DNA from: Silene latifolia
Lineage: Eukaryota > Streptophyta > Magnoliopsida > Caryophyllales > Caryophyllaceae
NCBI RefSeq assembly: GCF_048544455.1
Contig: NC_133534.1
Span: 90,053,637 to 90,117,636, forward strand
Direction: 5' to 3'
Length of the DNA stretch: 64,000 nt
Part shown: positions 22,010 through 33,719 of the stretch, in pieces
Layout of the letters: each line of letters opens with the position of its first letter
Position numbering within the stretch: position 1 is the first letter of the stretch
The notes under the pieces: generated by a model
Database searches by the model: none
What the model saw: the letters and a program-made list of their open reading frames with translations, nothing else
Told to the model about the DNA's origin: nothing
Made by a program: the position numbers and the translations under genes

Positions 22010-23355
22010 TGTAATACTCCGTATTTATAAGTCTTGGGGTACTCTATCGAGTAGCCCTTACTCTGTCGAGTAACGGTAAGTTGCGAGATAAAATAGTTTC
22101 TGACCTGTTGGGTACTCGATCGAGTAGTGGGGTACTCGATCGAGTACTCGATCGAGTACCTTGGGTACTCGATCGAGTGTCCAGTTTACGGGGAGTTTTC
22201 TCGGGTTTTGTTAATTATGCGATTAAGGTATTTAAACATAGTCGTCATTGTTTTAAATCACTTTTACAAAACCTAAAACCCCGTTTAAGAGAGAAAGCAA
22301 CCAGTTCATCTTCCTAATCGCATTCTTAGCAATTCCCGAGTTCGACGGTCGGTTCGTGTCGTTGTTTGTATCGTTGAGTTCCCTGCGTCGAGGGTAAGCT
22401 TTTAATATAATTTTTATAATGTTTTGTTAAGTTTGGTTAAACCCTAATTTAGAGATTGGGGGTTTGTGTGTAGTTTGTGATGTGTAGCCTCTATGTGTTA
22501 TATGATAGGAGGAGGGTTCGTAGAAGAGACTTTTGATACAAATTTGTTGATACCGTCCGATCATTGTTGTGCTTTCCAGGTAGGATTTCCTACTCGTATT
22601 AGTCCCATAATGGGATATTGGTGATGTCTTTGTAGTTAGTTGTTTGATATGATGGTTGTATCTTGTGTTTGTGGTTGTGATTCTTTGTTGACGGTTCTCG
22701 AGATGCGTTCTCGGCCGAGTGGGTCACTTGCGAGAGTGACTTCACGCCCTAGTTTCGCCCTTCGTGGAACCCGCCACGGAAGGGGATGTGCACATTAATG
22801 GGACGGGGTTATCGCTCGGTATGATGAGCGGGGCTTAGGTGGGAACGGCTGCGGTCCCCCATCGGGCAGTGGTGGGTCCAAAGTGGACGAGTCAATGATG
22901 GAGATGATTGGAATTGGTTGGGTGTGTGTGTGTGACAGTTAAGCTGTCTGTTTATCTTATTGTTGATGTATGTATTGAATTGTGTGATTAGTACTGACCC
23001 CGTTTAAATGTTTTAAAAACTGTGGTGATCCATTCGGGGGTGGTGAGCAGCTATTGAGCAGGTGTGATATGACGCGTATGAGATAGCTGGGATGAGTCAT
23101 CACGTGGCAGTTAGAAGTCTTCCATTTTCGTGTCGACGAAGTCTAGTAGCTTTGATAGTTTTAGTCAGACCGTATGAGAACCTTGTAATTCCTTTTATTA
23201 GTTTTGGTTTGAACATGTAATCACTTAATCTATAATTACTTTAAAAGTACGTTTCTTTATTGTCTTATGATATTCAGTACCTCGGGCAACCGAGATGGTA
23301 GTATCCTTATACCTGAGTGGTCCTGGTAAGGCACTTGGAGTATGGGGGTGTTACA
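22010..23355 (+). repeat. Right LTR of the inverted-LTR element, reverse orientation
   Basis: 1346 bp, TGTAATACTCC...GTGTTACA, the reverse complement of the left LTR with scattered differences. The palindrome cluster lies at about 22112-22180, and two units overlap so that one is partly merged. Confidence 0.9.
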
Positions 23356-23545
23356 ATATAAGACTGCATTTAAGACACCGATTCGTGCATCGCCGTGTCT
23401 TTTAGTCTATGGAAAGTCTTGTCATTTGCCTGTGGAGTTAGACCATAAAGCATGGTGGGAAATATGTAAACTTAATTTTGATTCTAAATTGTGTGGTGAG
23501 AAACGTTTGTTGCAGTTAGATGAGCTAGAGGAATTTAGGCTGAAT
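23356..23545 (+). pseudogene. Athila integrase, downstream part
   Basis: Continues the split integrase: YKTAFKTPIRASPCLLVYGK, then CHLPVELDHKAWWEICKLN and EKRLLQLDELEEFRLN, a conserved stretch beyond the catalytic core in Athila and other plant Ty3 elements. It ends where the next LTR begins at 23546. Confidence 0.85.
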
Positions 23546-25066
23546 TGTAACACCCGCAATTTTCTAATCTCACTTATTTAATTTTTGTTTATAAGATTTA
23601 AATTTTAATACTTATATTTACTAGTTTTGTTTTTTTTTTGGAAATATATTTACCACTTTTGTACAAATCGTTAATTAATGCCGTTTTAAATCTTATTTCA
23701 GTCCGATTTCTTCTCGGACCGACTTTTTATTTAAGTGACTTTTTATAAGCGAAAATGGGAAATCGATTTTGGCGCCATTGATATATGGACTGTATTTTTG
23801 TTTAATAGACAAGTTAATTATTTAACTAGATTTATCCTTTTTATTCTTTTATTTGAAATCCTTATTATTATTATTATTATTATTACTTTTCTACCTTTGT
23901 TTATTTTTTACAACAAAATGAAAAATATATTTTGGGTGTTAACCCTTATCTTAACTGATTTTGCATAAGTTATCCAAGGAGATTTTATTCTTATTTTTTT
24001 CTCATTTCACTCATTCATAAACTCTCCTAATTAGATTATCTCATATCCTTTCCATTCACAAAAAAATAAGGAGAAAATAAACCCTACTTTTCTCACAGAG
24101 TGTCGTGAGATTCATCGTGTAATTTCTACATAATAATGTTACGTACGTGCTTCTTTATTTCTGAATTCAACGTACCTACTTGCCTTCCTGCTTCTTTATT
24201 AAGACCGATCTTCTTTCATCATCCGTTCATCCATATTCTAAGGGTAATTATCGTCCTTAATCGTTGTCGTTTTTTAGTTTTAGTTTTTTATTTATTTAGT
24301 ATATGAATTAATCATATATGAATGTTTGTTTTTGTAGGCTATCGTCAAGATCTGTACGAGGACGAGTATTTCATCGATTTGGAACGCGAATAAGAGGTAA
24401 CTCTTAAGGGCATGACACGGCATTTCATTAGTTATTGTTGAGTAGTTGCTTGTTTTTGGTTATTATCAATGTTTTAATCAATTATGATATTTAATTTATA
24501 TATTTCGAATTGTTCTCATGGCATGGAAGTTTCTGATATTTTATTATATATCGAAATATATTTTATTTATGAAATTATCATATTAGTATATTTTTTATAA
24601 GATTTAATGTTGTTATAATCGTAATATAACGATTTATAGGATTTTAAAATAATAACCAAGGTATAATTTCATTTTTATGATTTTATTCTTGTCCTAAGAA
24701 AAAATTTGAGACTTAGGATCATAAAATTTTAGATCCTTTAATCTTATTAGTAATTATTATGATTTATACAATATGTTAGCGGTTTTGATGTTTATTAGGT
24801 ATTAATTCATTTTTTATTTTTCTAATTTATGAAAACTATTTTGTTAGCTCTAATATTTCATTATGGAATGATAAAAATTTTGATAAAAATTATTTTGGGT
24901 CGAATCATATTTTTAATAATTAAAATACAGTTCTGGCTGTTTTAGGAATACACTTTTAATAAATAGTATTTAAAATTTTTAGTCGATGGAAAAGTTATTT
25001 TTGGTGTTTTTGCTTAATTCCAGAATGTTACAAATTTTCTTGGGAACCGTTCTGATCAGAAACTAT

Positions 25067-27540
25067 TTTTTTTTAATTTTTGGGAAAATGTAAGTTGATA
25101 ATAATCTCAAATTTCCATCATACAAGCCTCAAAGATTCCAACTACTCAGATGGGGATTTATTGCGAGCTCTCCATCCAAACAGTGGTTGCTCGACACTTA
25201 CTGACTATGTTAATACACCGTAATCTATCACTGATTTGGCTTTTAAGCCGTTTACATAACACTTTAGGTCTGATGAAACTATTTTCAATTCTGCACATGT
25301 TTCTACATTCCCAAATAGAGTACATCAGACTGCACACCACTGTAGCTATCACCTGCTTCTTCAGTAAGGAACGGTCCCTTAGACTGAGCCACCATTGGAT
25401 CACATTCTGCTCAGGTATTTGGACCACTACCCACAGCGAGATCAAACACAAGCACTGAGAAATATACACATATTCAAAAAACAGGTGCTTATGGGACTCC
25501 TCCTGTAACCCACATAAGTAGCACTGATTTTCTGAAATAATCTGCATCTGAACCAACCTGTCCTGAGTGAGTAACCTTTGCTGAGAGACAAGCCAAGCAA
25601 AGAACTTACGCTTAGGTAGCAAAAGCTTAATTCCCACCCAAGGAGCCCATCTGACATTTGCAAGAACATGCTGCAACCATTTGTAACCATCCCTGATAGA
25701 ATAAGTACCAATACTAGAAGTAATAAAAGGCTTCAGAATAGGCTTAGTTTGACATATCTTCCTCCAAGCCCAGCTAGAGGAGATAGGAGGTTCATAGCTC
25801 ATCCAATCCTTAGCGTTTATATACACAGCATGCACCCATTTAACCCACAGATGATCAGGTTTGCTCTCAATCCACCAAACATACTTTCCTATGGCAGCTG
25901 TGTTCCATAACTGCAGGTTTTTCAATTCCAGACCTCCTTGCTTTTTTGGCTTGCAAATGATGTCCCAAGCCACAAGAGCAGGACTCTCTTTAGTTTCCTT
26001 TCCTTGCCATATAAATTTTCTACAAATTGCATCAATTCTATGAATAATAGTCTTGGGAAGAATGAAAATCCGTGCCCAATAGGAATGTAAAGTATGGAGG
26101 ACAGAAGTTATCAACACCAGACGCCCAGCATATGAAAGTTTCCTGGTACCAAGCCCCCTTATTCTCTCCACAACTTTCTCAACAAGGCAGTTGCAGTCGA
26201 TGACTGATAATGTTTTAGGGGAAACTGTCACCCCCAGATATCTAAAAGGAATAGCACCCTTTTTCATACCAGACAATGCTTCAATATCTGCCATAATCCC
26301 TTCACTTACTCCATTAAAGTAGATGTTAGACTTGCCTTTGTTCATCATAAAACCGGAGGCCCTAGAAAACAACTCATAAGCATGAATCATAAGCTCCATA
26401 GATCCCTTATCTCCTTTGCAAAACATAATTAAGTCATCTGCAAAACACAGATGACTTAACTGGACACTCTTTCATAGAGAATGATACCTGAATCTGGCAT
26501 GTTTCTGAGTCACCCATAAAATTCTACTTAAATAATCCAAGCATAAGGTAAAGAAGAGGGGGATAAGGGATCACCCTGCCTCAAACCTCTCTTGCCTTTG
26601 AAAAAAACAAAACCTCCCCATTTAAGGCAATGGAATAAGATGGAGAAGTCACACAGTTCATAACCAACTTGATAAATTGTGCTGGGAAGCCTATTGTTTT
26701 CAAAAGATCACCTACAAAAGCCCATTCAACCGAATCATAAGCTTTTTTCAAATCAATCTTCATGAGCACTCCAGGAGAACATGTCTTCCTTTTGTACAAT
26801 CTAACCAAGTCCTGACAGATAAGAATGTTTCCCATTATATCCCTTCCTTCGATGAAGGCTCCTTGTGAAGGACTCACAATATCAGGTAAAATTGTACTCA
26901 GTCTATTACATATAACCTTGGAAATACACTTGTATAAGGTATTGCAACAACAATAGGTTGGTACTGCATCACATTATCAGGAATATCTACCTTGGGCACC
27001 AGAGTAATTATGGTATTATTACTCTGCTTAAGTAAATTTCCAGTTTGGTACACATTTTTCACAGCATTAATGACTGACTGCCCAGTGATATGCTATGTAT
27101 CCTTGTAGAATTGACTACTAAACCCATCAGGTCCAGGAGCCTTGTCCCCTGGTATATCAAACATAGCAGCCTTAATTTCTGAATCAGTTAAAGGAGCCAA
27201 CAGGGAAGTAATATGTTGTGGCTCTAGACATTTCCCAGCTCTAACAATGCCTTCATTCAACCTCTGTACAGGTTTGGATGACCCCCAAATATGCTGATAG
27301 TACAGCTCAAAAGCTTTTTTAATCTCCTCATAGGAAGTACATAGATTATTATGCATATCCCTAATCTGGTACACCCTATTCCTAGCCCTTCTTCTCTTAA
27401 TACTTGTATGGAAATAGGCAGAGTTCTCATCCCCATCCTTTATCAATTTCTCTTTATATTTCTGGTTAAGGATTTGGCTCTAGCTTCCCTCAGAAACCTC
27501 AGTTCCTCAGAACATTCCTTCTCAGCAATAATATTTTTTT
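25067..27540 (-). mobile_element. 5'-truncated LINE (L1/RTE-like plant RT)
   Basis: Minus-strand LINE lying in the LTR above. The 3' end is at the left, next to a T-rich run (25067-25080) that would be the poly(A) tail. The body starts between the endonuclease and RT, so the endonuclease is lost, as usual for incomplete reverse transcription. The right border is a run of T (about 27528-27541). No convincing TSD was found; the boundaries are approximate. Confidence 0.7.
25158..27500 (-). pseudogene. LINE reverse transcriptase ORF2, broken
   Basis: RT copies LINE RNA at the target site. Pieces in order are: 27446-27093 (KDGDENSAYFHTSIKRRRAR, then PGDKAPGPDGFSSQFYKD); 26877-26581 (SPSQGAFIEGRDIMGNILIC, LMKIDLKKAYDSVEWAF with the first catalytic Asp); near 26437 the FADDLIMF active-site box; then 26426-25158, the 422-codon C-terminal part. 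That part has GAIPFRYLGVTVSPKTL, KLSYAGRLVLI, LWVKWVHAVYI and a zf-RVT module CYLCGLQEESHKHLFFEYVY. The breaks near 26440-26580 and 27000-27090 separate the fragments. A plus-strand reading of this stretch gives no protein. Confidence 0.8.
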
Positions 27541-28880
27541 TTTTTATAATTGAAATGGTGTTTTGCGGTTTTTACGATAATCTGGTTTTTAATTCGGTTC
27601 GTATATCAAATAAGCATATCGTTTTATGAAATTTTACATTCTGGTCAGAGATGTTATAAACAGTATTCACATTAAATTTTATAAGTATCGAAGTTAAACT
27701 CGGTTTTATAAAAATAAAACACTGTTTTGGTTAAACCGAGTAAATAATGGTTTTAAAGTTAATTTATGGAGAAGGGTATTATGGTTATTTTTCATATGAT
27801 TCCAGAATGTGTTTAGAGCCTGTTTTACAAGAATTATTTGATTAAAATTATTTTATCATTTTAAATAATGGATTAGTAATTAAATTGGTTTACCTAATTT
27901 GGTAATAAGAGAATAACTTATATTTTCTAACTTCTTAAATGACATTATTTATAACATCATACATTAATATTTTCATAATATTTATACTTTGAGAAGGTAT
28001 TTATTCCAAGTAAGATTCTATTTATTGAAAGTTACTATTTTTGGAAGTTGCCTTCTTGGAAGGTTTCCCTTTTAAAGGATTTGAATAATAAACACTTTTG
28101 AAGTGGTTTAGAATACTTACGAAACAGTTAGGTGTAAGGTTTAGAATGATAAACTCAGGATATGCTTAGTTTTACCATTAACTATAGAACTGATGATTGT
28201 CATCGGTGGTCGTCTGTGAGTGTTGCACCCCGGGAGTTATGTACATACACTTAGACTAGGGCCTCGCACTGCGGAGTAAGACGCCGCCCTATTATGGTTG
28301 TGGAACTGTGGTACTTTATCATAGTCCAAGTGAAAATCTATACTAAGACACTATGCTGGTTTTTCATAAGGAGTATTTGATATTGTATCTTATACTTTTT
28401 TGTTTCTCGACTTGATTTGGATTTTCAATTGTTCAAATACTTATTTATGTTTTTAACATTTTCTGATGTATTGAGGTTTCATATTTCAAATAATTGTTGT
28501 TTTAGCATTTGCTTGCCTTTAACTTGATGAAATGTGGCTGGGAGAACGCCCGAGTTACTCCCCATTGATTGTGGCTGTTACGTATATAACATGACAGGTA
28601 TTTGTTTTGCGGGGATTTGAGGAGTGAGCTAGCGAGTAGTTGATCCTACTCTTTTTATTTTCGTTTCATTTGGATTGTAGAACTATGTTTTGGAGGTTTT
28701 AATTTTTAGCCCTTTTTAGCAAAAGTGGCATTTGTATCGACTACCTTTTCGGTAATGTTTCCAGTAGATTATATTTGCTTTAATCCGAGTTTGGTTATTT
28801 AGTTTTATCATTGTGTATTTAATCCCATTCGACAGTGTTTCCGCCACTATTTTGCACTAGATTTTATAAGGGATTACAGT

Positions 28881-28892
28881 TGGTATCAGAGC
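28881..28892 (+). other. Primer-binding site, initiator tRNA-Met
   Basis: TGGTATCAGAGC, 2 bases after the LTR end at 28878. It is the classical plant LTR-retrotransposon site for initiator tRNA-Met. Confidence 0.9.
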
Positions 28893-29485
28893 ATACTGCT
28901 CCCGACGCTCACAATTTGATCTTTAGGCAACAAGACTAATAAATGACTGATTCAGTTAAAATGAGATAGAGAGATGGGTAGAAACAAATAAGGACTTGTT
29001 TGCTCGCTTATGTGTTTGTGTAACTCAATGGATAACATTGAATTTATGTCTTGTTTCCCCGACAAAGATGATGAAGGGATAAGGACATGGTGTTGCAAAC
29101 AAGATGCATCAGTGGTTTCCAGTGTAAATTCAGTTTTGCTCGAGCTGCAGGCCAGATGACCAAGAGTAGACTTAAGTCTCACAGTGATGCAGTAGATTAA
29201 AAAAATGATTACACTGTGGATCCATCAAATGGAGAAACCTAAGGCTGAAGTGTTTGTTTCTCAGTAAGAAGATGGAGTGACCCAGTGAACCCCCTTGCAA
29301 CTTTGGAAGCTGAAGATTCCTTCTTCGTTCTCAAATCTTCATAGTTTGCGATCAAGGTTCCTCTTCTTACACTCTTACAAATCTTATACCTATTCTGGTG
29401 AATGAATTCTTGTTTGTGATTCTTCCACTCTTGTTATTTATTCTCTTGAGATTCATTAGTTAGACTAACCATTTCCTTATGAAAT
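28893..29485 (+). other. Internal leader remnant of the same element
   Basis: Non-coding sequence after the primer-binding site, truncated where copia element A begins. I saw no gag motif. The interval ends GAAAT before the TGACGG start of the next LTR. Confidence 0.5.
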
Positions 29486-30784
29486 TGACGGAAGTGAAAC
29501 TTTCGTAAACCCCTATTAAACTTATTTAATAGATTTTATAAATTAAACATAATTTATATTTATGTTGATCTAGTTGCATACAAGATTACAAGAACATAAA
29601 TAAGGAGAAAATTATATTTCTTACAAACATTTGTGACAGATTTATGGGCACTAGATTTGGACTCCTTCCAAACCAAGATCTTGAGCTAAATAAGATTAGA
29701 ATGATCCTCCAAAATCTTCAAGTATTCATTGTAAAATACCTCCTCTTAGTTGCACCAAGACTACCCCTCAATACTACTAATCTTATTAATTAGATAATAT
29801 TAATAGTGAATCTTAAATTTTAATCTAATAAAATTACTACACATTTAGTAATATTTTATATTAGATCTATAAACAAATTTTATGCACAAAAACAATTTTT
29901 ATGTAGAGAGAGAAAAGAGGTTTTGAGCGTGACTATTATCATATAAAATGAGAACAATTATCTAGTTAGTATATGGAGGGGGCAACCGGTTTTTAGAGCA
30001 TAGGTTAGTCAAATTTTTCTTCCCAATTTGCCTTTTGTTCTTCACAAGAAAATCTAGGTGTATAAGGGCTACTAGTAGGTGTCATGATGATGTCTTAAGC
30101 ATGCAATAAACTAATGACAAAATCATCACTCACTAACCCTTAATACAACCGGTTTTTATCACTTAAATGGACTCCATTTTATTTTTGTCATTTGTCATTT
30201 GTAATATGTTGTGACATGTGACATGTACCATGTCATTTGTAATATAAATGCATATTTAACTAATTATATATCATTATGTATCAAATAAATTACAATTAAA
30301 AAATTAACAAGTAATTCACAATTACATGTAAATAAAATGGATCATATTAAGTCTAGTTAATATAATCTACAATATTTTGCAATTATGATTAACTAATTAC
30401 TCGCATCTCAAATGTTTCATAAACATTAATCAATTTTAGTAATATAACATATTAATTACTAAATTGAATCTTATTTAATCAAATTACAATAAGATATGAA
30501 ACTCTCTCTTATAAAAAAAATTTGTTCAATTTAAGGAATTAATTAATCGGTATTGATATACAATTAATTAACTTTACAATTGAGGGAATCGTCCTTTAGG
30601 TGTGACCTTCAGGGATCAACTGATCACCACCGTCAAACAACAGTAATCTCAAACTCTAGTCAGCCAATCATTACCGATTAATGTTGATTAGTTGACTCTA
30701 TATATATTGAATCATCCTTGATGTATTCTTATCATGAGTTTCAATAATGTGATCGCACCATTGTTGAGGACACAAACTCCAACA
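29486..30784 (-). repeat. 3' LTR of copia element A
   Basis: About 1.3 kb, starting TGACGGAAGTG and ending ACTCCAACA on the plus strand. Next to it (30785 on) is ATCTCCCACTTG, the polypurine tract on the minus strand, so this is a 3' LTR of a minus-strand element. Its inner end matches the same position in LTR B (46058) and its outer end resembles LTR C (61819). Confidence 0.8.
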
Positions 30785-33719
30785 ATCTCCCACTTGTTCG
30801 AGACAAGTGTGTGTCACCTATTCTCTTGTCCTATTATAATCTCCCACTCAATGCAAGGTGTCTTGCAGGTCGTACTTGTATGTGATCATATCAGGAGTGG
30901 TTTCCTCGATCTGGAGAGTAACTGTTTGATCGGAATTATCTACCGTAGATACTTTCCGAGCGTGGCCACGCATTTCCAGTTCACTACTCGTCGAGTGGCC
31001 TTGAGATTTCAAATAACTCTGACAAGGGGTGGACAATTCCTATTGCACTATTCCTTACGTTCACCCACAGTTCATCATGACCCAAAAGATGCACACTCAC
31101 CCCTTTTGACAGAATGGCTTAGGGCAAAAATCAAAGTCAATCATAAACTGTGCCAACTTAGGCGAACAGTCTCTAGTCAAAGAATCGACTCAAAAGAATA
31201 CTATAGTAGCTCTCGCCACGACCATGCTATATAAATGTTGCCAGAACTCTATGAGCGGTCACTGCCCGACAGAGTGTCTCATACAGTCTACCTATGTGAT
31301 CGACTAGTTAGCTCTTATGACTCTATGGCACTTAAACTTGCCATCAATCGACTCACACTCTAGTCACTAGGAGAAGTCACCTCATATAAGTGACTAGGGG
31401 CGAATACTATGTTAATCCAGCTCACCTTAATAGGGTTCAACATTGTCTCTACAACCTATTTGGAAAAACAAAGTATTATTGTAAAAGAGTTTTGAATAAA
31501 ACTCAAACAATGAGTGTATTATCACATATGTAAAATTGATACAATATCAATTACTACATAATCCATAATTCATTTTTAATCTTGCATATAGTTGATCATC
31601 TCAATTCAATTGAAATGACATGACTTATCATGCTTAGCCTATGAAAAGGCCTTGGTTAGTAAGTTTTAGCAACACTTTACACTTTCCCTAACCTTACTAT
31701 ATACTATTTCCAATTCTTGTGTAAAAGCTTGTATTATAATAACTTCTTTGAGTACGTGTCAAGATCAAATTTGGACATAGGCTCTCTGGCCTTAAATAAC
31801 TCCCACTGTCCTCACAGTGTGTAGGGATAGGACCTTCGGTTATTGGAATGAACTACCATAGTTCCTCCAATTCACTAAACCGAATCCAAATATCATCCCT
31901 TCCTTCTTGCATATCTCATTATTGCAAGTGTACTCAATTTCCGTTGTGCATATCTCATTGTTCAACTGCCTAGGACGTTTCTAGCGGATATCCTCCTTAA
32001 ATAATATAGCCAAGATGGTTCCCTAACCATTCTTATGTGTTTAGAATATGGTTTTTGTGTAACTCCTTGCACATAAATCCATCTCTTTTCTAAATGCTTA
32101 GCTTTGTATCTTTAGTACTTCCTGAGTACCAACTAATGAACTATGTGGCTATATATACACTTCTCTCAAAGATTCGATTTGTAACATCTCGTCATACTCC
32201 AAGTATATGAGGTTTAAGAATAGTGATACATCTTAGCGTAATGAATTAATCCCGTAGCGGAAGCATGTGGATTCAATTTCTACATGTTCAATATTTTTGA
32301 ACTTGTCTAGACTCTTATCAATATAAGAATAATCATTTAACGCTAATATCCTCTTAGAACTATCATTATAGGTCTGGATACCTTATAAATGTATTATTCC
32401 TCTCCTAAGTCTTTCATCATTCACAGTGATCAATATGTAATTCACATATAAGACTAATAATACCAACGTACTTCCACTAAACTCCATGTCTAAACAGAAC
32501 TACTTGACCATTCGAGAAAAGTTTATCACATGATCAAAACATACAATTCAACTCTTTAACTTCCACTTAAGATTTCTTCATATGTTTGTATCCTACCTTA
32601 GGATAGTTGCGATTTACAAAACTCATGCAAGATGATTTTAAAATCCAACTATATCAAATCATATCCGAATACAATGAAGCATTGTTGTTGCGTGCAAAAC
32701 CCTTTGCCACCAACCAATCAAGCTAAATAAACATTTTCATGTTTATGCTTATTTCGGACTCTTGTGGAGTTGAGACTAGATAAAGCATCTTAACAAGTTA
32801 CAAGTTTGTTACTTTTAAAAATAACTTAACTCCTGTCCACTTAGGTTTCGAATCAACACTTTAGGTTTCGAATCAATAATTACTGATTTTGACCAAGAAG
32901 GAACATCTTCCTACGTCTTATTCTCAGTTTGTGGCTCTTGAACAATTTCTCCCACTCTGTCTTTAAGAAATGAGCTTCTTTTCTCAAAAGACAGCATCAC
33001 GAGCCACAAACATGTTGTTCTCGTGATAGTTGGGTTACAAAGCCACATGCTTTCTTCCAAAACAAGCTACAACTTAGGTATCATGCCTAATCATATCATA
33101 TATGAATTGTACTTGATTGCTTTAACTATGTTTTGTTTTAGTGGGAAAAATAAATACTAGACAAATTGTGATAGAAACTACTTCAACTTTATAGTAAAGA
33201 TTCAACCATATCGTATAGGATTCTTTGTATCCTTATAACACACCTTATCTTTATAGGGTGTGATTATGATAATGATCTTGTGATACCATACCACACTCTA
33301 TTTGGTGTAAATCAAAGTCTTCACTTTATTGTTTCCTATTTTAACAAAGTACTAATACTTTGGTTTTATAATCTCTAGGTTTTGATAATTTTTTAAACAT
33401 TCATTGAACTAATTCAAAGAATTTCTCTTCTTACATCATTAAGTGGATACCAAGTATCTACCTAGTTCGTCGGTAAAAGAGATGAAGAAGTAATAACCTT
33501 TTCTGATTGAAATTGCATTCGACCATCCACTTTAAAGTGTAAATAGGGCGAATATCTTGCTCTATTCATAATCCTTTTCAAGGAAAAATCATGAATTGTC
33601 TTGCCTTGTATACAAGATTCGCACACACCAAGAGATCTCCAATCAAAATTGTTTTCGACACTACTAAAAACTAGCTTCTAGATGTGAATTTCAATCGAGA
33701 ATAGAGAAATAATTGGAGT
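30785..33719 (-). pseudogene. Copia element A, degenerate pol (3' half)
   Basis: Heavily decayed Ty1/copia pol on the minus strand. Recognisable pieces are a Gag-pre-integrase-like CESCIQGK near 33600, an integrase remnant near 33465-33500 resembling YYFFISFTDE, and at about 32920-33010 the copia motif FVARDAVF with SGR. RT and RNase H are not readable. Gag and 5' parts are missing; the relic ends near 33719, where an oppositely oriented leader begins. No protein can be made. Confidence 0.6.

Larger units (their letters stand above)
20256..23355. mobile_element. Chromovirus-derived element with inverted LTRs and TSD ATATA
   Basis: Two LTRs of the Tekay-like family face each other: 20256-21603 (starts TGTAACACCCCC) and 22010-23355 (reverse orientation, ending GGGGGTGTTACA). 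They enclose 406 bp with no coding. The insertion is flanked by ATATA at 20251-20255 and 23356-23360, inside Athila integrase. Both outer ends are the primer-binding-site (U5) end of the LTR. A normal insertion has one U3 and one U5 end. The two LTRs share variants not seen in the 37615-45852 element, so they are sisters. Confidence 0.88.
18741..23545 (+). mobile_element. Athila-like relic (plus strand), RNase H to integrase, split by insertion
   Basis: Fragment of a Ty3 element lacking gag, protease and most of RT. It covers 18741-20255, is interrupted by the inverted-LTR element (20256-23355), and resumes at 23356 with RASPCLLVYGKSCHLPVEL, the normal next part of Athila integrase. The target sequence ATATA is duplicated at the break. 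It ends at 23545, where another LTR starts. Confidence 0.85.
23546..28878 (+). repeat. Long chromovirus-type 5' LTR, split by a LINE
   Basis: Starts TGTAACACCCGCAATTTTC and ends GGGATTACA, directly followed (2 bases) by an initiator-tRNA-Met primer-binding site, so it is a 5' LTR on the plus strand. Without the LINE it is about 2.9 kb. No second LTR of this family lies in the window. Confidence 0.8.

Noticed and set aside
23735..23968. 77-codon frame near the start of the chromovirus-type LTR
   Set aside because: It lies inside an LTR, is rich in I/L/F from AT-rich DNA, and shows no domain.
25067..27541. TSD made of shared T-runs around the LINE fragment
   Set aside because: Homopolymer matches are not informative; no unique flanking bases agree.
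30734..31234. 166-codon plus-strand frame
   Set aside because: It crosses the LTR A boundary and reads antisense to decayed copia pol; the matching region of element B has only a shorter, divergent frame.
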